Source: Pandoraea capi (GTDB lineage Bacteria > Pseudomonadota > Gammaproteobacteria > Burkholderiales > Burkholderiaceae). From it: a stretch of 64,000 nt of DNA. The notes below the pieces were generated by a model. The model ran no database searches and was not told the origin of the DNA. It saw only the letters and a program-made list of their open reading frames with translations. The position numbers and the translations under genes were made by a program. Shown here piece after piece: positions 34,988 to 43,389 of the stretch (positions within the stretch are counted from its first letter, which is position 1; the number at the start of each line of letters is the position of its first letter). The DNA lies in assembly GCF_902459735.1 (NCBI RefSeq), contig NZ_CABPRV010000001.1:620001-684000 (forward strand), written 5' to 3'.

Positions 34988-35548
34988 ATGGATATCGATC
35001 GCGCTCACACAGCCAACGCAAGATCTTTGACTCCGACGAGTCACGAAACCTCACCGGCCGAGACGGGCGAATGGGCAGGATCGTTCGAGAGTGCTCATCA
35101 TTTGCCGCCGGACAACATCACCACCCCACATGCCGTCACAACGCGAGCCTTAACATTACGAACGGCACACGCCCCCGTCACGGATTTCCCGTCTCTCATG
35201 CGCGCGATCCCGGAAGAAACGCGCAATGGGATGCGAACGGCGCTCGCGTCGGTTTGCGCCCGTCACATTGAATACGAGAACGTGACATCGGAAGAACCTG
35301 TGCTTCAGATGTACTGGAAGGAATTTACAGACGCAGTCCGGCGCTGCGAGGCCTATTGGGCGACGGTGCAGAAGGAATACTTCCCTCAGTGGGCAATGTT
35401 CTTTGTCATCTGCGGTTTCGCAAACACTTATCTGGGCTCCAATCACAAGCAAACGATGGCCCGCATTTACGAGAAAGGGGGCGGGTATGCATTCAGCGAA
35501 GCCGCATACGATGGGGAACGCATCGCTGGCTGGTCGACGCAGAAATGA
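34988..35548 (+). CDS. Hypothetical protein, orphan
   Basis: The encoded 186-residue protein matches no family I recognise. The first 75 residues are polar, rich in Thr, Ser, His and Pro, and look disordered. The rest (about 80-186) looks folded, with aromatic-rich segments QMYWKEFTDAVRRCEAYWAT and QWAMFFVICGFANTYLGS. There is no signal peptide or membrane helix. TGGAG lies nine bases before the ATG. Base composition is clearly less GC-rich than in the flanking genes, which suggests acquisition. A disordered Ser/Thr-rich N-terminus would also suit a secreted effector, but that is speculation. Confidence 0.7.
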   Translation: MDIDRAHTANARSLTPTSHETSPAETGEWAGSFESAHHLPPDNITTPHAVTTRALTLRTAHAPVTDFPSLMRAIPEETRNGMRTALASVCARHIEYENVTSEEPVLQMYWKEFTDAVRRCEAYWATVQKEYFPQWAMFFVICGFANTYLGSNHKQTMARIYEKGGGYAFSEAAYDGERIAGWSTQK

Positions 35549-35599
35549 TGCGTCGTCGACCTCGCTAACGGCTTGCGCCCGAACGTCGGTCTGACACGT

Positions 35600-36838
35600 T
35601 CACGCCGCAACCTTGCCCTGCCACCTCACCAGATCCGCCCCTGCCGGGTTCTGATACATGCGCAATCCGAACTCCGGCAGGATGGCCAGCAGGTGATCGA
35701 AGACGTCACCCTGCACGCGCTCGTATTCCGCCCAGACGGTCGTGTTCGTGAAGCAATAAAGCTCCACGGGAATGCCGGTCGCCGTCGGTTGCAGCGAACG
35801 CACCATGCATGTCATGCCTTCGTGAATGTTCGGATGAGCTTTCAGATAAGCCAGCGCATACGCGCGGAAGGTGCCGATGTTCGTCAGGCGCCGCGTATTC
35901 GCCGGCACGCCCGCCGCATGTCCCAATGCGGCATTGGCGTCGGCCAGAGAACGCTGCTTCTCGGACAGATAATCCCCAAGCAAATGCAGCTTCGACAGAC
36001 GGGCAATCTCCGCCTCGTCGAGAAAACCGACGCTCCCCGCGTCAATGCACAGCGTGCGCTTGATGCGACGTCCGCCCGACTGCTGCATGCCGCGCCAGTT
36101 GCGGAAACTCTCGGAGATCAGACGCCACGTCGGGATCGTCGTGATCGTCTTGTCCCAGTTCTGAACCTTCACGGTATGCAACGCGATGTCCACCACGTCG
36201 CCATCGGCGCCGACCTGCGGCATCTCGATCCAGTCGCCCACGCGCAGCATGTCGTTCGACGTCAGCTGCACGCTCGCGACGAACGACATGATCGTGTCCT
36301 TGAACACCAGCAACAGGACTGCCGACATCGCCCCCAGTCCGGAGAGCAGCAGCCACGGCGAGCGGTCGATGATGGTGGCGACGATGGCGATGGCCGCGAC
36401 CACGTAAAGCGCGATTTTTCCTAGCTGGACGTAGCCCTTGATCGACCGCGTGCGCGCATGTTCAGACATCGCGTAGACGGTCTGCGCCGCATCCAGAATG
36501 CCCGCGAGGGCAAGCGTGGCATAAAGCAGTGTCGTGGCGAGTGCGACATTGCTCACGACGAGCAACACCTTCGCCGGCAGGTCCGGCACCAGTTCGATGC
36601 CGAACTGCACCACCAGATACGGCAGAATGCGCGCGGCCCGATGAAAGACCCGATGGGCGAGCAACGCATCGTCCCAGCGATTGGCCGTGCGCTGCACCAC
36701 GATGCGCACCACCCGGACAACCACGAACTGCGCCAGGGCCTGCACCAGCAACGCTGCTGCCACCAAGATCGCCAACGCTACCGCCATTCGCGCCCAGGGC
36801 GTGTTATCGAACCACGCCGTCACCACTTCCCACGTCAT
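35600..36838 (-). CDS. Mechanosensitive ion channel, MscS family (YbdG-like)
   Basis: A 412-residue membrane protein of the MscS family that opens under membrane tension and releases solutes after osmotic downshock. It has about five helices before the pore region (LLSGLGAMSAVLLLVFKDTI), then the beta domain VGDWIEMPQVGADGDVVDIA, which is typical of YbdG-like miniconductance channels, and a cytoplasmic C-terminal domain. The ATG at 36838 has AAGGAG seven bases upstream. A frame extension to 36940 without a ribosome-binding site is rejected. It lies beside the osmoprotectant transporter operon on the same strand, which fits an osmotic-stress theme. Confidence 0.92.
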   Translation of the reverse strand: MTWEVVTAWFDNTPWARMAVALAILVAAALLVQALAQFVVVRVVRIVVQRTANRWDDALLAHRVFHRAARILPYLVVQFGIELVPDLPAKVLLVVSNVALATTLLYATLALAGILDAAQTVYAMSEHARTRSIKGYVQLGKIALYVVAAIAIVATIIDRSPWLLLSGLGAMSAVLLLVFKDTIMSFVASVQLTSNDMLRVGDWIEMPQVGADGDVVDIALHTVKVQNWDKTITTIPTWRLISESFRNWRGMQQSGGRRIKRTLCIDAGSVGFLDEAEIARLSKLHLLGDYLSEKQRSLADANAALGHAAGVPANTRRLTNIGTFRAYALAYLKAHPNIHEGMTCMVRSLQPTATGIPVELYCFTNTTVWAEYERVQGDVFDHLLAILPEFGLRMYQNPAGADLVRWQGKVAA

Positions 36839-37089
36839 CCCGCCACTCCTTGATTCACTTGTGCCCTGCCGACGCCACCGCAGGATCATCCGCATCCAGC
36901 GTCGCCAAATCTCGACCATAAACGCAAAAATGACGACCACGATGGGCCGTCATCTTCTGATGCGCCGACCGGACGTCGTTCCCATCCGGCCATTGAAACT
37001 CACACGACATCACGCATTGTCAGGGATGCTCACCCGCCCTCACGCCCTGAACGCATCGATGCCGACCGCGCGGGTGCCACGAGTGCTGG

Positions 37090-38289
37090 TCACACCGGCG
37101 CCCCGAACGGCACGCTCGCCACAACGCTCGGCGTGCCCGGCAGCGACGGCGCGATGATCGTACCGCCGCCATTGCCACGCGACTTGCCCGAACTCAGGTA
37201 GTCGGCGATGGAATCCTGCGTGACCTCGCCGAGGTACTGATTGTCGTCCCCCAGCACAGGCAACGACGCCAGATTGTGCTCGTACATGCGCGAGAGCAGC
37301 ACCCGCAGGTTGTCGCCGGCGACGGCCGACGCCTTGAAGTCTCGCACCCGCTCGCCGCAGGTCCCTTGCGCGTGACGCGTGTCGCGACGTGCAATGTACC
37401 CCAACGCGCGCGCGCTTTCGTCGACGACGACCAGCGAACGCGTATCGAGCTCGTCCATCATGCCGTAGGCTTCTGCAAGCGACGTCTGCGGTTTGACGGT
37501 CGGTTGCGGGGTCGCCGCATCTTCCGCGCGCACCAGCAGCAGACGCTTGAGAATTCGGTCATGTCCCACGAAGCTCGCGACGAATTCGTCGACCGGGCGA
37601 GCCAGCAAGGCGTCCGGCTGTGCGTACTGCACCAGACTGCCCTGACGGAAGATCGCGATGCGGTCCGCCAGCTTGATCGCCTCATCAATATCGTGGCTGA
37701 CCATGATGACGGTCTTGCCCAACTGACGCTGCATTTGCAGGAATTCGTTCTGGATCGATTCGCGGTTGATCGGATCGACGGCACCGAACGGTTCGTCCAT
37801 CAGCAGCACGGGCGGATCGGCCGCCAATGCACGAATCACGCCGATACGTTGTTGCTGACCGCCGGAGAGCTCACGCGGATAACGCGACAGATAGCGCTTC
37901 GGGTCGAGTGCCACCATGCCCATGAGCTCGGTCGCGCGCTCGCGGCAACGCTTCTTGTCCCAGCCCAACAGGCGCGGCACCACCGTGATGTTTTCCTCGA
38001 TGGTCATGTTCGGGAACAGACCGATCTGCTGGATCACATAGCCGATGTGGCGGCGCAGTTCGATTTCATTGATCTTTCCGGTGTCTTCACCGTTGAGCAG
38101 AATGTGCCCGGACGTCGGCTTGATCAGCCGGTTGATCATCTTGAGCGTGGTCGTCTTGCCGCAGCCCGACGGGCCGAGGAAGACGCAGATTTCGCCCGGC
38201 GGCACTTCAAGGCTGACCGAGTTCACGGCGGTCACGCGGGTGCCGTCCTTCTGGACGAAGCTTTTGGTGAGATTATCGAGTTTGATCAT
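37090..38289 (-). CDS. Osmoprotectant ABC transporter ATPase (OpuCA/YehX-like)
   Basis: A 399-residue ATP-binding subunit for uptake of glycine betaine, choline or related compatible solutes. The ATPase domain (about 1-240) has Walker A GPSGCGKTTTLKMINRL, signature LSGGQQQRIGVIRAL, Walker B VLLMDEPFGAVD and switch VSHDIDEA. Two CBS repeats follow (about 265-375; AYGMMDELDTRSLVVVDES, ASLPVLGDDNQYLGEVTQDS), the regulatory region that senses ionic strength or nucleotides in OpuA-like systems. Its start overlaps the stop of the upstream permease by four bases. It is last in a four-gene operon. Confidence 0.93.
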   Translation of the reverse strand: MIKLDNLTKSFVQKDGTRVTAVNSVSLEVPPGEICVFLGPSGCGKTTTLKMINRLIKPTSGHILLNGEDTGKINEIELRRHIGYVIQQIGLFPNMTIEENITVVPRLLGWDKKRCRERATELMGMVALDPKRYLSRYPRELSGGQQQRIGVIRALAADPPVLLMDEPFGAVDPINRESIQNEFLQMQRQLGKTVIMVSHDIDEAIKLADRIAIFRQGSLVQYAQPDALLARPVDEFVASFVGHDRILKRLLLVRAEDAATPQPTVKPQTSLAEAYGMMDELDTRSLVVVDESARALGYIARRDTRHAQGTCGERVRDFKASAVAGDNLRVLLSRMYEHNLASLPVLGDDNQYLGEVTQDSIADYLSSGKSRGNGGGTIIAPSLPGTPSVVASVPFGAPV

Positions 38290-38933
38290 ACGGTTCGGAT
38301 TCCTTTCGGTGTCAGCACGCGCTGAAGGCGGTGCAACAGGGTGTCGGCGACGATGGCGAGCAGACTCACCATGACCGCACCCACGACAAGCTGCCGGGTA
38401 TCGCTCTGGCTGATCCCCTGGGTGATCAACACCCCCAGACCGCCGGCCCCGACGATGGCGCCAATGGCCATCACGCCAATATTCATCACGACAGCGGTGC
38501 GCACACCGCCCAGTACCACCGGCACGGCCAGCGGCAGTTCCACGAGGCGCAATCGCTGCCAGAACGTCATGCCGATGCCGATACCCGCTTCACGGATGCT
38601 CGGGTCGATCTGCTGCAACGCGAGGCTCGTGTTGCGCATGATCGGCAGCAGCGAGTACAGGAAGACGGCGGCCACGGCAGGCGCAGGGCCAATGCCCATG
38701 CCATAGACGGACAGGGCCGGGATCATCAGGCCGAACAGGGCAATCGACGGAATCGTGAGCACGACCGTCGCCAGACCCAGCACGGCGCCCGACAACCAGC
38801 GAAAACGCGTGACCAGCACGCCCAGCGGCACGCCGACCACGATGGCCGCCCCGACCGAGGCGGCCACCAGCCACGCATGCTGACCGGTAAGGGTCAGGAT
38901 GCGATGCCAGTTATGCGTCAAAAATTCAATCAT
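38286..38933 (-). CDS. Osmoprotectant ABC transporter permease (OpuCB/YehW-like)
   Basis: A 215-residue permease with about five to six helices and the EAA-like loop ALQQIDPSIREAGIGIGMTF. VGAGGLGVLITQGISQSDTR near the end is typical of the OpuC/OsmF-type permeases. The ATG at 38933 follows GAGGAG by four bases and starts MIEFLTHNWHRI. It sits between the binding-protein gene and the ATPase gene and should pair with the second permease of the operon. Confidence 0.92.
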   Translation of the reverse strand: MIEFLTHNWHRILTLTGQHAWLVAASVGAAIVVGVPLGVLVTRFRWLSGAVLGLATVVLTIPSIALFGLMIPALSVYGMGIGPAPAVAAVFLYSLLPIMRNTSLALQQIDPSIREAGIGIGMTFWQRLRLVELPLAVPVVLGGVRTAVVMNIGVMAIGAIVGAGGLGVLITQGISQSDTRQLVVGAVMVSLLAIVADTLLHRLQRVLTPKGIRTV

Positions 38934-38978
38934 GGGACTCCTCAATCGGTAACAGGGTGCGACAGCGAACGCGCGCCG

Positions 38979-39899
38979 TCACTGCACCAGTCCTTCCTGC
39001 TTGAGGAAGTCGCTTGCCACGCGCGACACCGCGCGATGATCGATATCGACCTTCGCATTCATGTCACGCATGTTTTCATCGTTGATCTTCGCCGACAGCG
39101 CGTTGAGTTCGTCGGCGAGTTTTGGGTTGGCGTCGAGGATTTCCTTGCGAACGACAGGCGTCGCCGCATAGGCCGGGAAAAAGCCCTTGTCGTCGTCCAG
39201 CACCTTCAGATCGAAGCCCTTGTTGCGGCCGTCGCTCGTATAGACGAGACCGGCATCGATCTGTTCGTTGCGCAGCGCCGTGTAGACGAGGCCCGGATCC
39301 ATCTGCTTGATGTTGCTGCGCTCGAGATGAAAGTCGTAGAGCTGCTCCATCGGGTCGAGACCGTCAGGACGACCGACGAACTCCATGTCGAACGCGAACT
39401 GCATCCGGGGATGCGTGCGGAATTTCTCGATGAGTTGCGACACCGTCTCGATGCCCTCTTCACGCGCGATCTTGCCCGGCATGGCGAACGCGTACGTGTT
39501 GTTCAACGCGGCGGGATTCAGCCAGACGAGACCGATCTTGCCGTCGAGTTCCTTCACGCGTTCATAGGTCTGCTGCGGATCGAGCTTCTCCGTGACCTTG
39601 TTGTAGACGATGAGCGAAGTGCCCGTGTACTCCCAGACGACATCGAGCTGATTGCTCTCCATGCCCTGACGCATCACCACGCTGCCCAGCCCGTTCTTGA
39701 GTTCGACGTCGTACCCTTTGCTGCGCAGGTACTGCGCCGTCATCTCGGAGAGGATCAGTTGTTCGGTGAAGTTCTTGCCGCCGATGGTGAGCGAGGCGGC
39801 CTGCGCTGAAACACTCGTCGCCATCATGCCCAGCGCGAGTGCCGTGGCACTCAGCAGGCGTGCGCAGGACGCAACGAAGCGAGGAAATGAAACTTGCAT
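38979..39899 (-). CDS. Osmoprotectant ABC transporter substrate-binding protein (OsmF/OpuCC-like)
   Basis: A 306-residue periplasmic protein. A signal peptide of about 34 residues ends near SVSAQAA. The mature protein begins SLTIGGKNFTEQLILSEMTA, typical of the QAT-type binding proteins. Other family features are DVVWEYTGTSLIVYNK and IDAGLVYTSDGRNKGFDLKV. It captures glycine betaine-like or choline-like solutes for the adjacent permeases. It is the second gene of the operon, 21 bases after the first permease. Confidence 0.94.
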   Translation of the reverse strand: MQVSFPRFVASCARLLSATALALGMMATSVSAQAASLTIGGKNFTEQLILSEMTAQYLRSKGYDVELKNGLGSVVMRQGMESNQLDVVWEYTGTSLIVYNKVTEKLDPQQTYERVKELDGKIGLVWLNPAALNNTYAFAMPGKIAREEGIETVSQLIEKFRTHPRMQFAFDMEFVGRPDGLDPMEQLYDFHLERSNIKQMDPGLVYTALRNEQIDAGLVYTSDGRNKGFDLKVLDDDKGFFPAYAATPVVRKEILDANPKLADELNALSAKINDENMRDMNAKVDIDHRAVSRVASDFLKQEGLVQ

Positions 39900-39920
39900 A
39901 CGTGTGGATCTCCTGAAGTC

Positions 39921-40655
39921 TTAGCGCGCGGCGGCGCCGTGACGCGCGAACCAGAGGCCGCTCGCGACGGCGACGATGCCGTCGAGCACGAGCGCGAGCA
40001 GCGCCGTGCCACCGGCCCCGAGCAGCAGCTTGGTCGGATCGTTGAGATAGATGCCAGGGAAGATCAACTGCCCCAGACTGTCCGCGCCGATCAGAAACGC
40101 GAGCGGCGCCGTGCCGACGTTGATCGCGAGCGCAGTACGAACACCGCCGACGATGACCGGCATGGCGTTGGGCAGGTCGACGCGAAACAGCACCTGCGCC
40201 GGCGTCATGCCCATGCCGCGTGCCGACTCCCGCAGCGCGGGCGGCACCTGACGCAAGCCTTCGTAGGCGTTGCGCACGATGGGCAGCAGCGATGCGAGCC
40301 ACAGCGCCAGAATGGCCGGGCGGTCGCCGATGCCGAGCACCGCCATCGACAGCGCCAGCACGGCGAGCGAGGGCAGCGTATTACCGATGTTGAACACTTG
40401 CACCGCGCGCTCGGCGTGCTTCTCGAACATCGGACGCGAGATCAGTACGCCCGCAGGCACGCCGACCAGAATGGCCAATGTCATCGAAACTGCCACCAGC
40501 TTGAGATGCTGTTGGGTGTAATACACCAGGTCGCCCCGGTATTTGACGAGCGAATCAACGCCCAGCCAATACACCAGACCGGTGACTGCGGCGGCGACAC
40601 CGAGCAGTCCGAAGCCGGCCAGATAGAGAATGCGATACTGCTTCGCCACGTTCAT
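39921..40655 (-). CDS. Osmoprotectant ABC transporter permease (OpuCD/YehY-like)
   Basis: A 244-residue permease with about six helices. It shows LVAVSMTLAILVGVPAGVLI, the EAA-like loop EGLRQVPPALRESARGMGMT and IGADSLGQLIFPGIYLNDPT. The ATG at 40655 follows AAAGGGAG closely and is preferred over the open frame to 40745, which adds residues without helix or family character. It is the first gene of the operon. The upstream 0.9-kb non-coding region should hold the operon promoter. Confidence 0.92.
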   Translation of the reverse strand: MNVAKQYRILYLAGFGLLGVAAAVTGLVYWLGVDSLVKYRGDLVYYTQQHLKLVAVSMTLAILVGVPAGVLISRPMFEKHAERAVQVFNIGNTLPSLAVLALSMAVLGIGDRPAILALWLASLLPIVRNAYEGLRQVPPALRESARGMGMTPAQVLFRVDLPNAMPVIVGGVRTALAINVGTAPLAFLIGADSLGQLIFPGIYLNDPTKLLLGAGGTALLALVLDGIVAVASGLWFARHGAAAR

Positions 40656-41571
40656 GCTCCCTTTGAATGGGTTGGCAGCGCTGCGCGCGAGGCAATAGCA
40701 ATAGCCATCGCCCCGCGTGACAACGCGGTCAATCAAGCATGACAACTGTTAGCTGCCTTGCGAATTGTGATGTGTTCGATCCGAAGGTCTGTGGAAGACG
40801 ACGGTGACGAACAAGGCGTCGCGGAATGCGACATGAGAGACGAGCTTTCGACGCCGTGGGCGCCTGGGCCTCTCGGTGCACGCTTATTGAAAGCGCGCGA
40901 AAGTTTTACTGCACAAACTCATTGCGTGATGGTAAGGACGCCGGCGCAACGAGGAACACCGGCAACGCTTTTGTTTCTATGGGCCAACCGCAGCGATTGG
41001 CTTTTTTTATTCTAGTACAGATAGTGCGTCGATGCCAACCCGTAGCACGTTTTTAGTGAAGAATCCGGTGTATTTACACGTAATTACACGCAACATTCTT
41101 CATATCAATAGGATGACTAATTAATTGCGCACGTCGAAATCCCCCGTCATCACTGGCGTTGCAGCCGTCAGTGATGACGCATCGGCCGATCGCACCGGGA
41201 TGTCCCGAAAACTTGCATTTCGTTGTTCGCCCTGCGGATCGGTGTGCCGCATCGATTTATTTTCCGGGACGACGTACGTGCGTTTTTCCCGCCCCAAACC
41301 GGTGCAAATCCGGTGCGTCAGCGGGCCGGAATCCGCATGTTTTCTAGCGTCGAAAAGGAAATTAGAGTCCTTCTCCGGAAACGGATGCCAACCCGGAAAA
41401 ACTCGTGTATTCTCGGAGGTTTATCTTAGTTTTCAATCATTTAGCGAAAAATCGGGGAAACGCGAGCGTAACGCGAGGCCATGACCTTGCGGCGATCTGC
41501 GGGCGCGATGATTGAACGGTATGAAAGCGATCGTGCGCGGGCGCGAGGTCGTTGAATGGCGAATAACAACT
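40656..41571. other. Long non-coding region upstream of the osmoprotectant operon and the cyclase gene
   Basis: These 916 bases separate two divergent genes. A plus-strand terminator at 40983-41008 has no gene before it. From 41009 to 41120 the sequence is AT-rich, with two TTACACG copies at 41073-41079 and 41084-41090. At 41145-41179 an 11-bp inverted repeat (CGTCATCACTG and complement) spans 13 bases. From 41320 to 41440 it is again AT-richer. No riboswitch that I recognise is present, and the possible frames (85 and 76 codons) lack support. Confidence 0.5.
40983..41008 (+). terminator. Orphan intrinsic terminator (possible end of a small RNA)
   Basis: The arms GCCAA (40983-40987) and TTGGC (40997-41001) enclose a short inner helix and are followed by TTTTTTT (41002-41008). 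The signal points along the plus strand, yet the nearest genes on both sides are not plus-strand genes that could end here. Confidence 0.65.
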
Positions 41572-42939
41572 ATGAAAAGTACCATCAGCCGTACCGAACA
41601 GGGCAATCGCGTTGCCGCGACCACCATTTTGGCCGCGTGCGCCGCGCTCACGCTCGCAGGATTCCTTGCACGCGCCTTCGAAGGCGCAGTGAATCCGTTG
41701 CTCACCTTCTTTCTCGTCTCCGCAGGCGGCATTCTCAATCTATCGACGGCGTGCCTGCTCGGCGTTCAGTATCTCTACAACGGTAAGCGTTACTTCGCGC
41801 AGTTCGGCTGTGCGTTTTTGCTACGCGGACTCTTCATGTTCACCGAAGGGGTCCTGCTCGCGAATCAGCTCGCCGGCATCTCGACGCACATCACGCGCGC
41901 ACCCTTCTGGCTATGGCTGGTGGCAGAAGCAAGCTTCGCGGCGTACGTGATGCTGAGCGTGCGTAGCTATTCGCGCACGCGCATGGACCCGCACACACGT
42001 CCCGGCTACTCGGAAGCCGCACGCTATGGCGCTACCGTGCTCATCATCTGGGTGACGGTGTCGCTCACGCTCGTCGGCGCAGGACGCACGCTCGTTACAC
42101 CGCACCTGGCGGGGGGCATCGACATCGAGGCGCTTGCGCTGGGTGCGCTGTTCGTCGCATACGTCGCGCTGTGGTGGCGCATTGCAGCGGTCACGCGCTT
42201 GTCTCACAAGCTGTTCCTGCTCGTATGGGTTGTCGTCACGATCTCGCTGTGTCAGTTGCTGCTCTCGCTCACCGCGCCGAGCGAGGCGTCATATCAGTGG
42301 TATGCGGCGCGGCTGCTTGCGCTGGCGTCGCCCGGTGTCGCGACGCTCGCACTCGTCTGGGAAATTACGCGGCAGTACCAGTCGCTCGCGCTTACCAACA
42401 CCGATCTGGTCGAGAAGGTATTCATCGATCCGCTCACGCACATCTATAACCGCCGCTACTTCGACAACCGCATCCGCCTCGTGGCCGAGCGCGTGCAGCA
42501 GCGTGCGATTCCGCTGTCGGTACTGCTCATCGACATCGACTATTTCAAGCGGGTGAACGACCGCTACGGTCATCCGTTCGGCGACGCCGTGCTCCAGCGC
42601 ATTGCCACCACGATCCAGCATTGCATCCGGTTGCCGAGCGACTTTGCGGTGCGTCTCGGTGGCGAGGAGTTCGCCGTCGTGCTGCCGGAAATCGATCAGC
42701 ACGCGGCATTGCGCGTGGCCGACCGGATTCGCGAATCGGTCAAACGCGCGAGCTCCGATCTTCTGCCGCAAACGGCACGCGACGAAGGCGAAGCGATCAC
42801 GATCAGTGTGGGAATTGCGTCATGGCAGCCGGGCGAGCCGCTCGTCATCAGCGCCATGCTCGACCGTGCAGACAAGGCGCTGTATCAGGCGAAGCACAAG
42901 GGTCGCGATCAGAGCGTGCTGGGGCAGATGGCAGCGTAA
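41572..42939 (+). CDS. Membrane-bound diguanylate cyclase (GGDEF)
   Basis: The encoded enzyme makes the second messenger cyclic di-GMP from two GTP. The N-terminal half (about 15-260) has about seven hydrophobic helices forming an uncharacterised membrane sensor. The GGDEF domain (about 285-450) includes DPLTHIYNRRYFDNR, LLIDIDYFKRVNDRYGH and the active-site motif GGEEF at 363-367. The I-site RxxD is not intact: the aspartate is in place (SDFAVRLGGEEF) but the arginine position is leucine, so feedback inhibition may be weak. No ribosome-binding site decides between ATG 41521 and ATG 41572; the latter, 455 residues, starts nearest the first helix. It is convergent with the VOC gene, three bases apart. 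Confidence 0.9.
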   Translation: MKSTISRTEQGNRVAATTILAACAALTLAGFLARAFEGAVNPLLTFFLVSAGGILNLSTACLLGVQYLYNGKRYFAQFGCAFLLRGLFMFTEGVLLANQLAGISTHITRAPFWLWLVAEASFAAYVMLSVRSYSRTRMDPHTRPGYSEAARYGATVLIIWVTVSLTLVGAGRTLVTPHLAGGIDIEALALGALFVAYVALWWRIAAVTRLSHKLFLLVWVVVTISLCQLLLSLTAPSEASYQWYAARLLALASPGVATLALVWEITRQYQSLALTNTDLVEKVFIDPLTHIYNRRYFDNRIRLVAERVQQRAIPLSVLLIDIDYFKRVNDRYGHPFGDAVLQRIATTIQHCIRLPSDFAVRLGGEEFAVVLPEIDQHAALRVADRIRESVKRASSDLLPQTARDEGEAITISVGIASWQPGEPLVISAMLDRADKALYQAKHKGRDQSVLGQMAA

Positions 42940-42942
42940 GGT

Positions 42943-43359
42943 TCAGCGTGATGAAGACGGCGGCCCTTTCAGCTCGACGGTATTGCCGTCAGGGTCATTG
43001 AGATAGCACGACGGTCCTTCGCCGTGCGCGCCGTAGCGCTGCACCGCCTCGCCCAACGTCACGCCGTGAGATGCCAGCCCCTTGCGCATCGCGTCGTCGT
43101 CGAACGGTTCGACCCGCAAGCAGAAGTGATCGAGATTTCGGCCTTCGGGACCGGGGGCCGCACCGCCCTGACGACCGATGGTTCCTTCCACATCCACCAG
43201 ATCGATCAGCGAATCGCCCGCCCGCAGTTGCACCAGCCCGAGATCGGCCTGCACCTTCTCCAGCGTGCAGCCGAGCACGTCGATGTAGAAATGCTGGAGC
43301 CGGGCGACGTCGGCCGTGCGCAGCACCACGTGATCGAGGGCGACGAACGGTATCTTCAT
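42943..43359 (-). CDS. VOC (glyoxalase/dioxygenase superfamily) protein
   Basis: A 138-residue protein of two beta-alpha-beta-beta-beta units. The first opens with FVALDHVVLRTADVARLQHF and FYIDVLGCTLEK, and the second with NLDHFCLRVEPFDDDAM and ends SCYLNDPDGNTVELKGP. The His/Glu positions of a metal site (LDHVVL, LDHFCL, NTVELKGP) are present. The superfamily includes glyoxalase I, ring-cleaving dioxygenases and antibiotic-resistance proteins, so the reaction cannot be named. It follows spoVR on the same strand by 30 bases and may be a last gene of that transcript. Confidence 0.85.
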   Translation of the reverse strand: MKIPFVALDHVVLRTADVARLQHFYIDVLGCTLEKVQADLGLVQLRAGDSLIDLVDVEGTIGRQGGAAPGPEGRNLDHFCLRVEPFDDDAMRKGLASHGVTLGEAVQRYGAHGEGPSCYLNDPDGNTVELKGPPSSSR

Positions 43360-43389
43360 CCCTTGTCTCGCAGCGACATCATTCGAGCG

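Noticed and set aside
41300-41571. Cyclic di-GMP riboswitch before the diguanylate cyclase gene
   Set aside because: No segment resembles the conserved GEMM core; only AT-rich sequence and GGAAA stretches are present.
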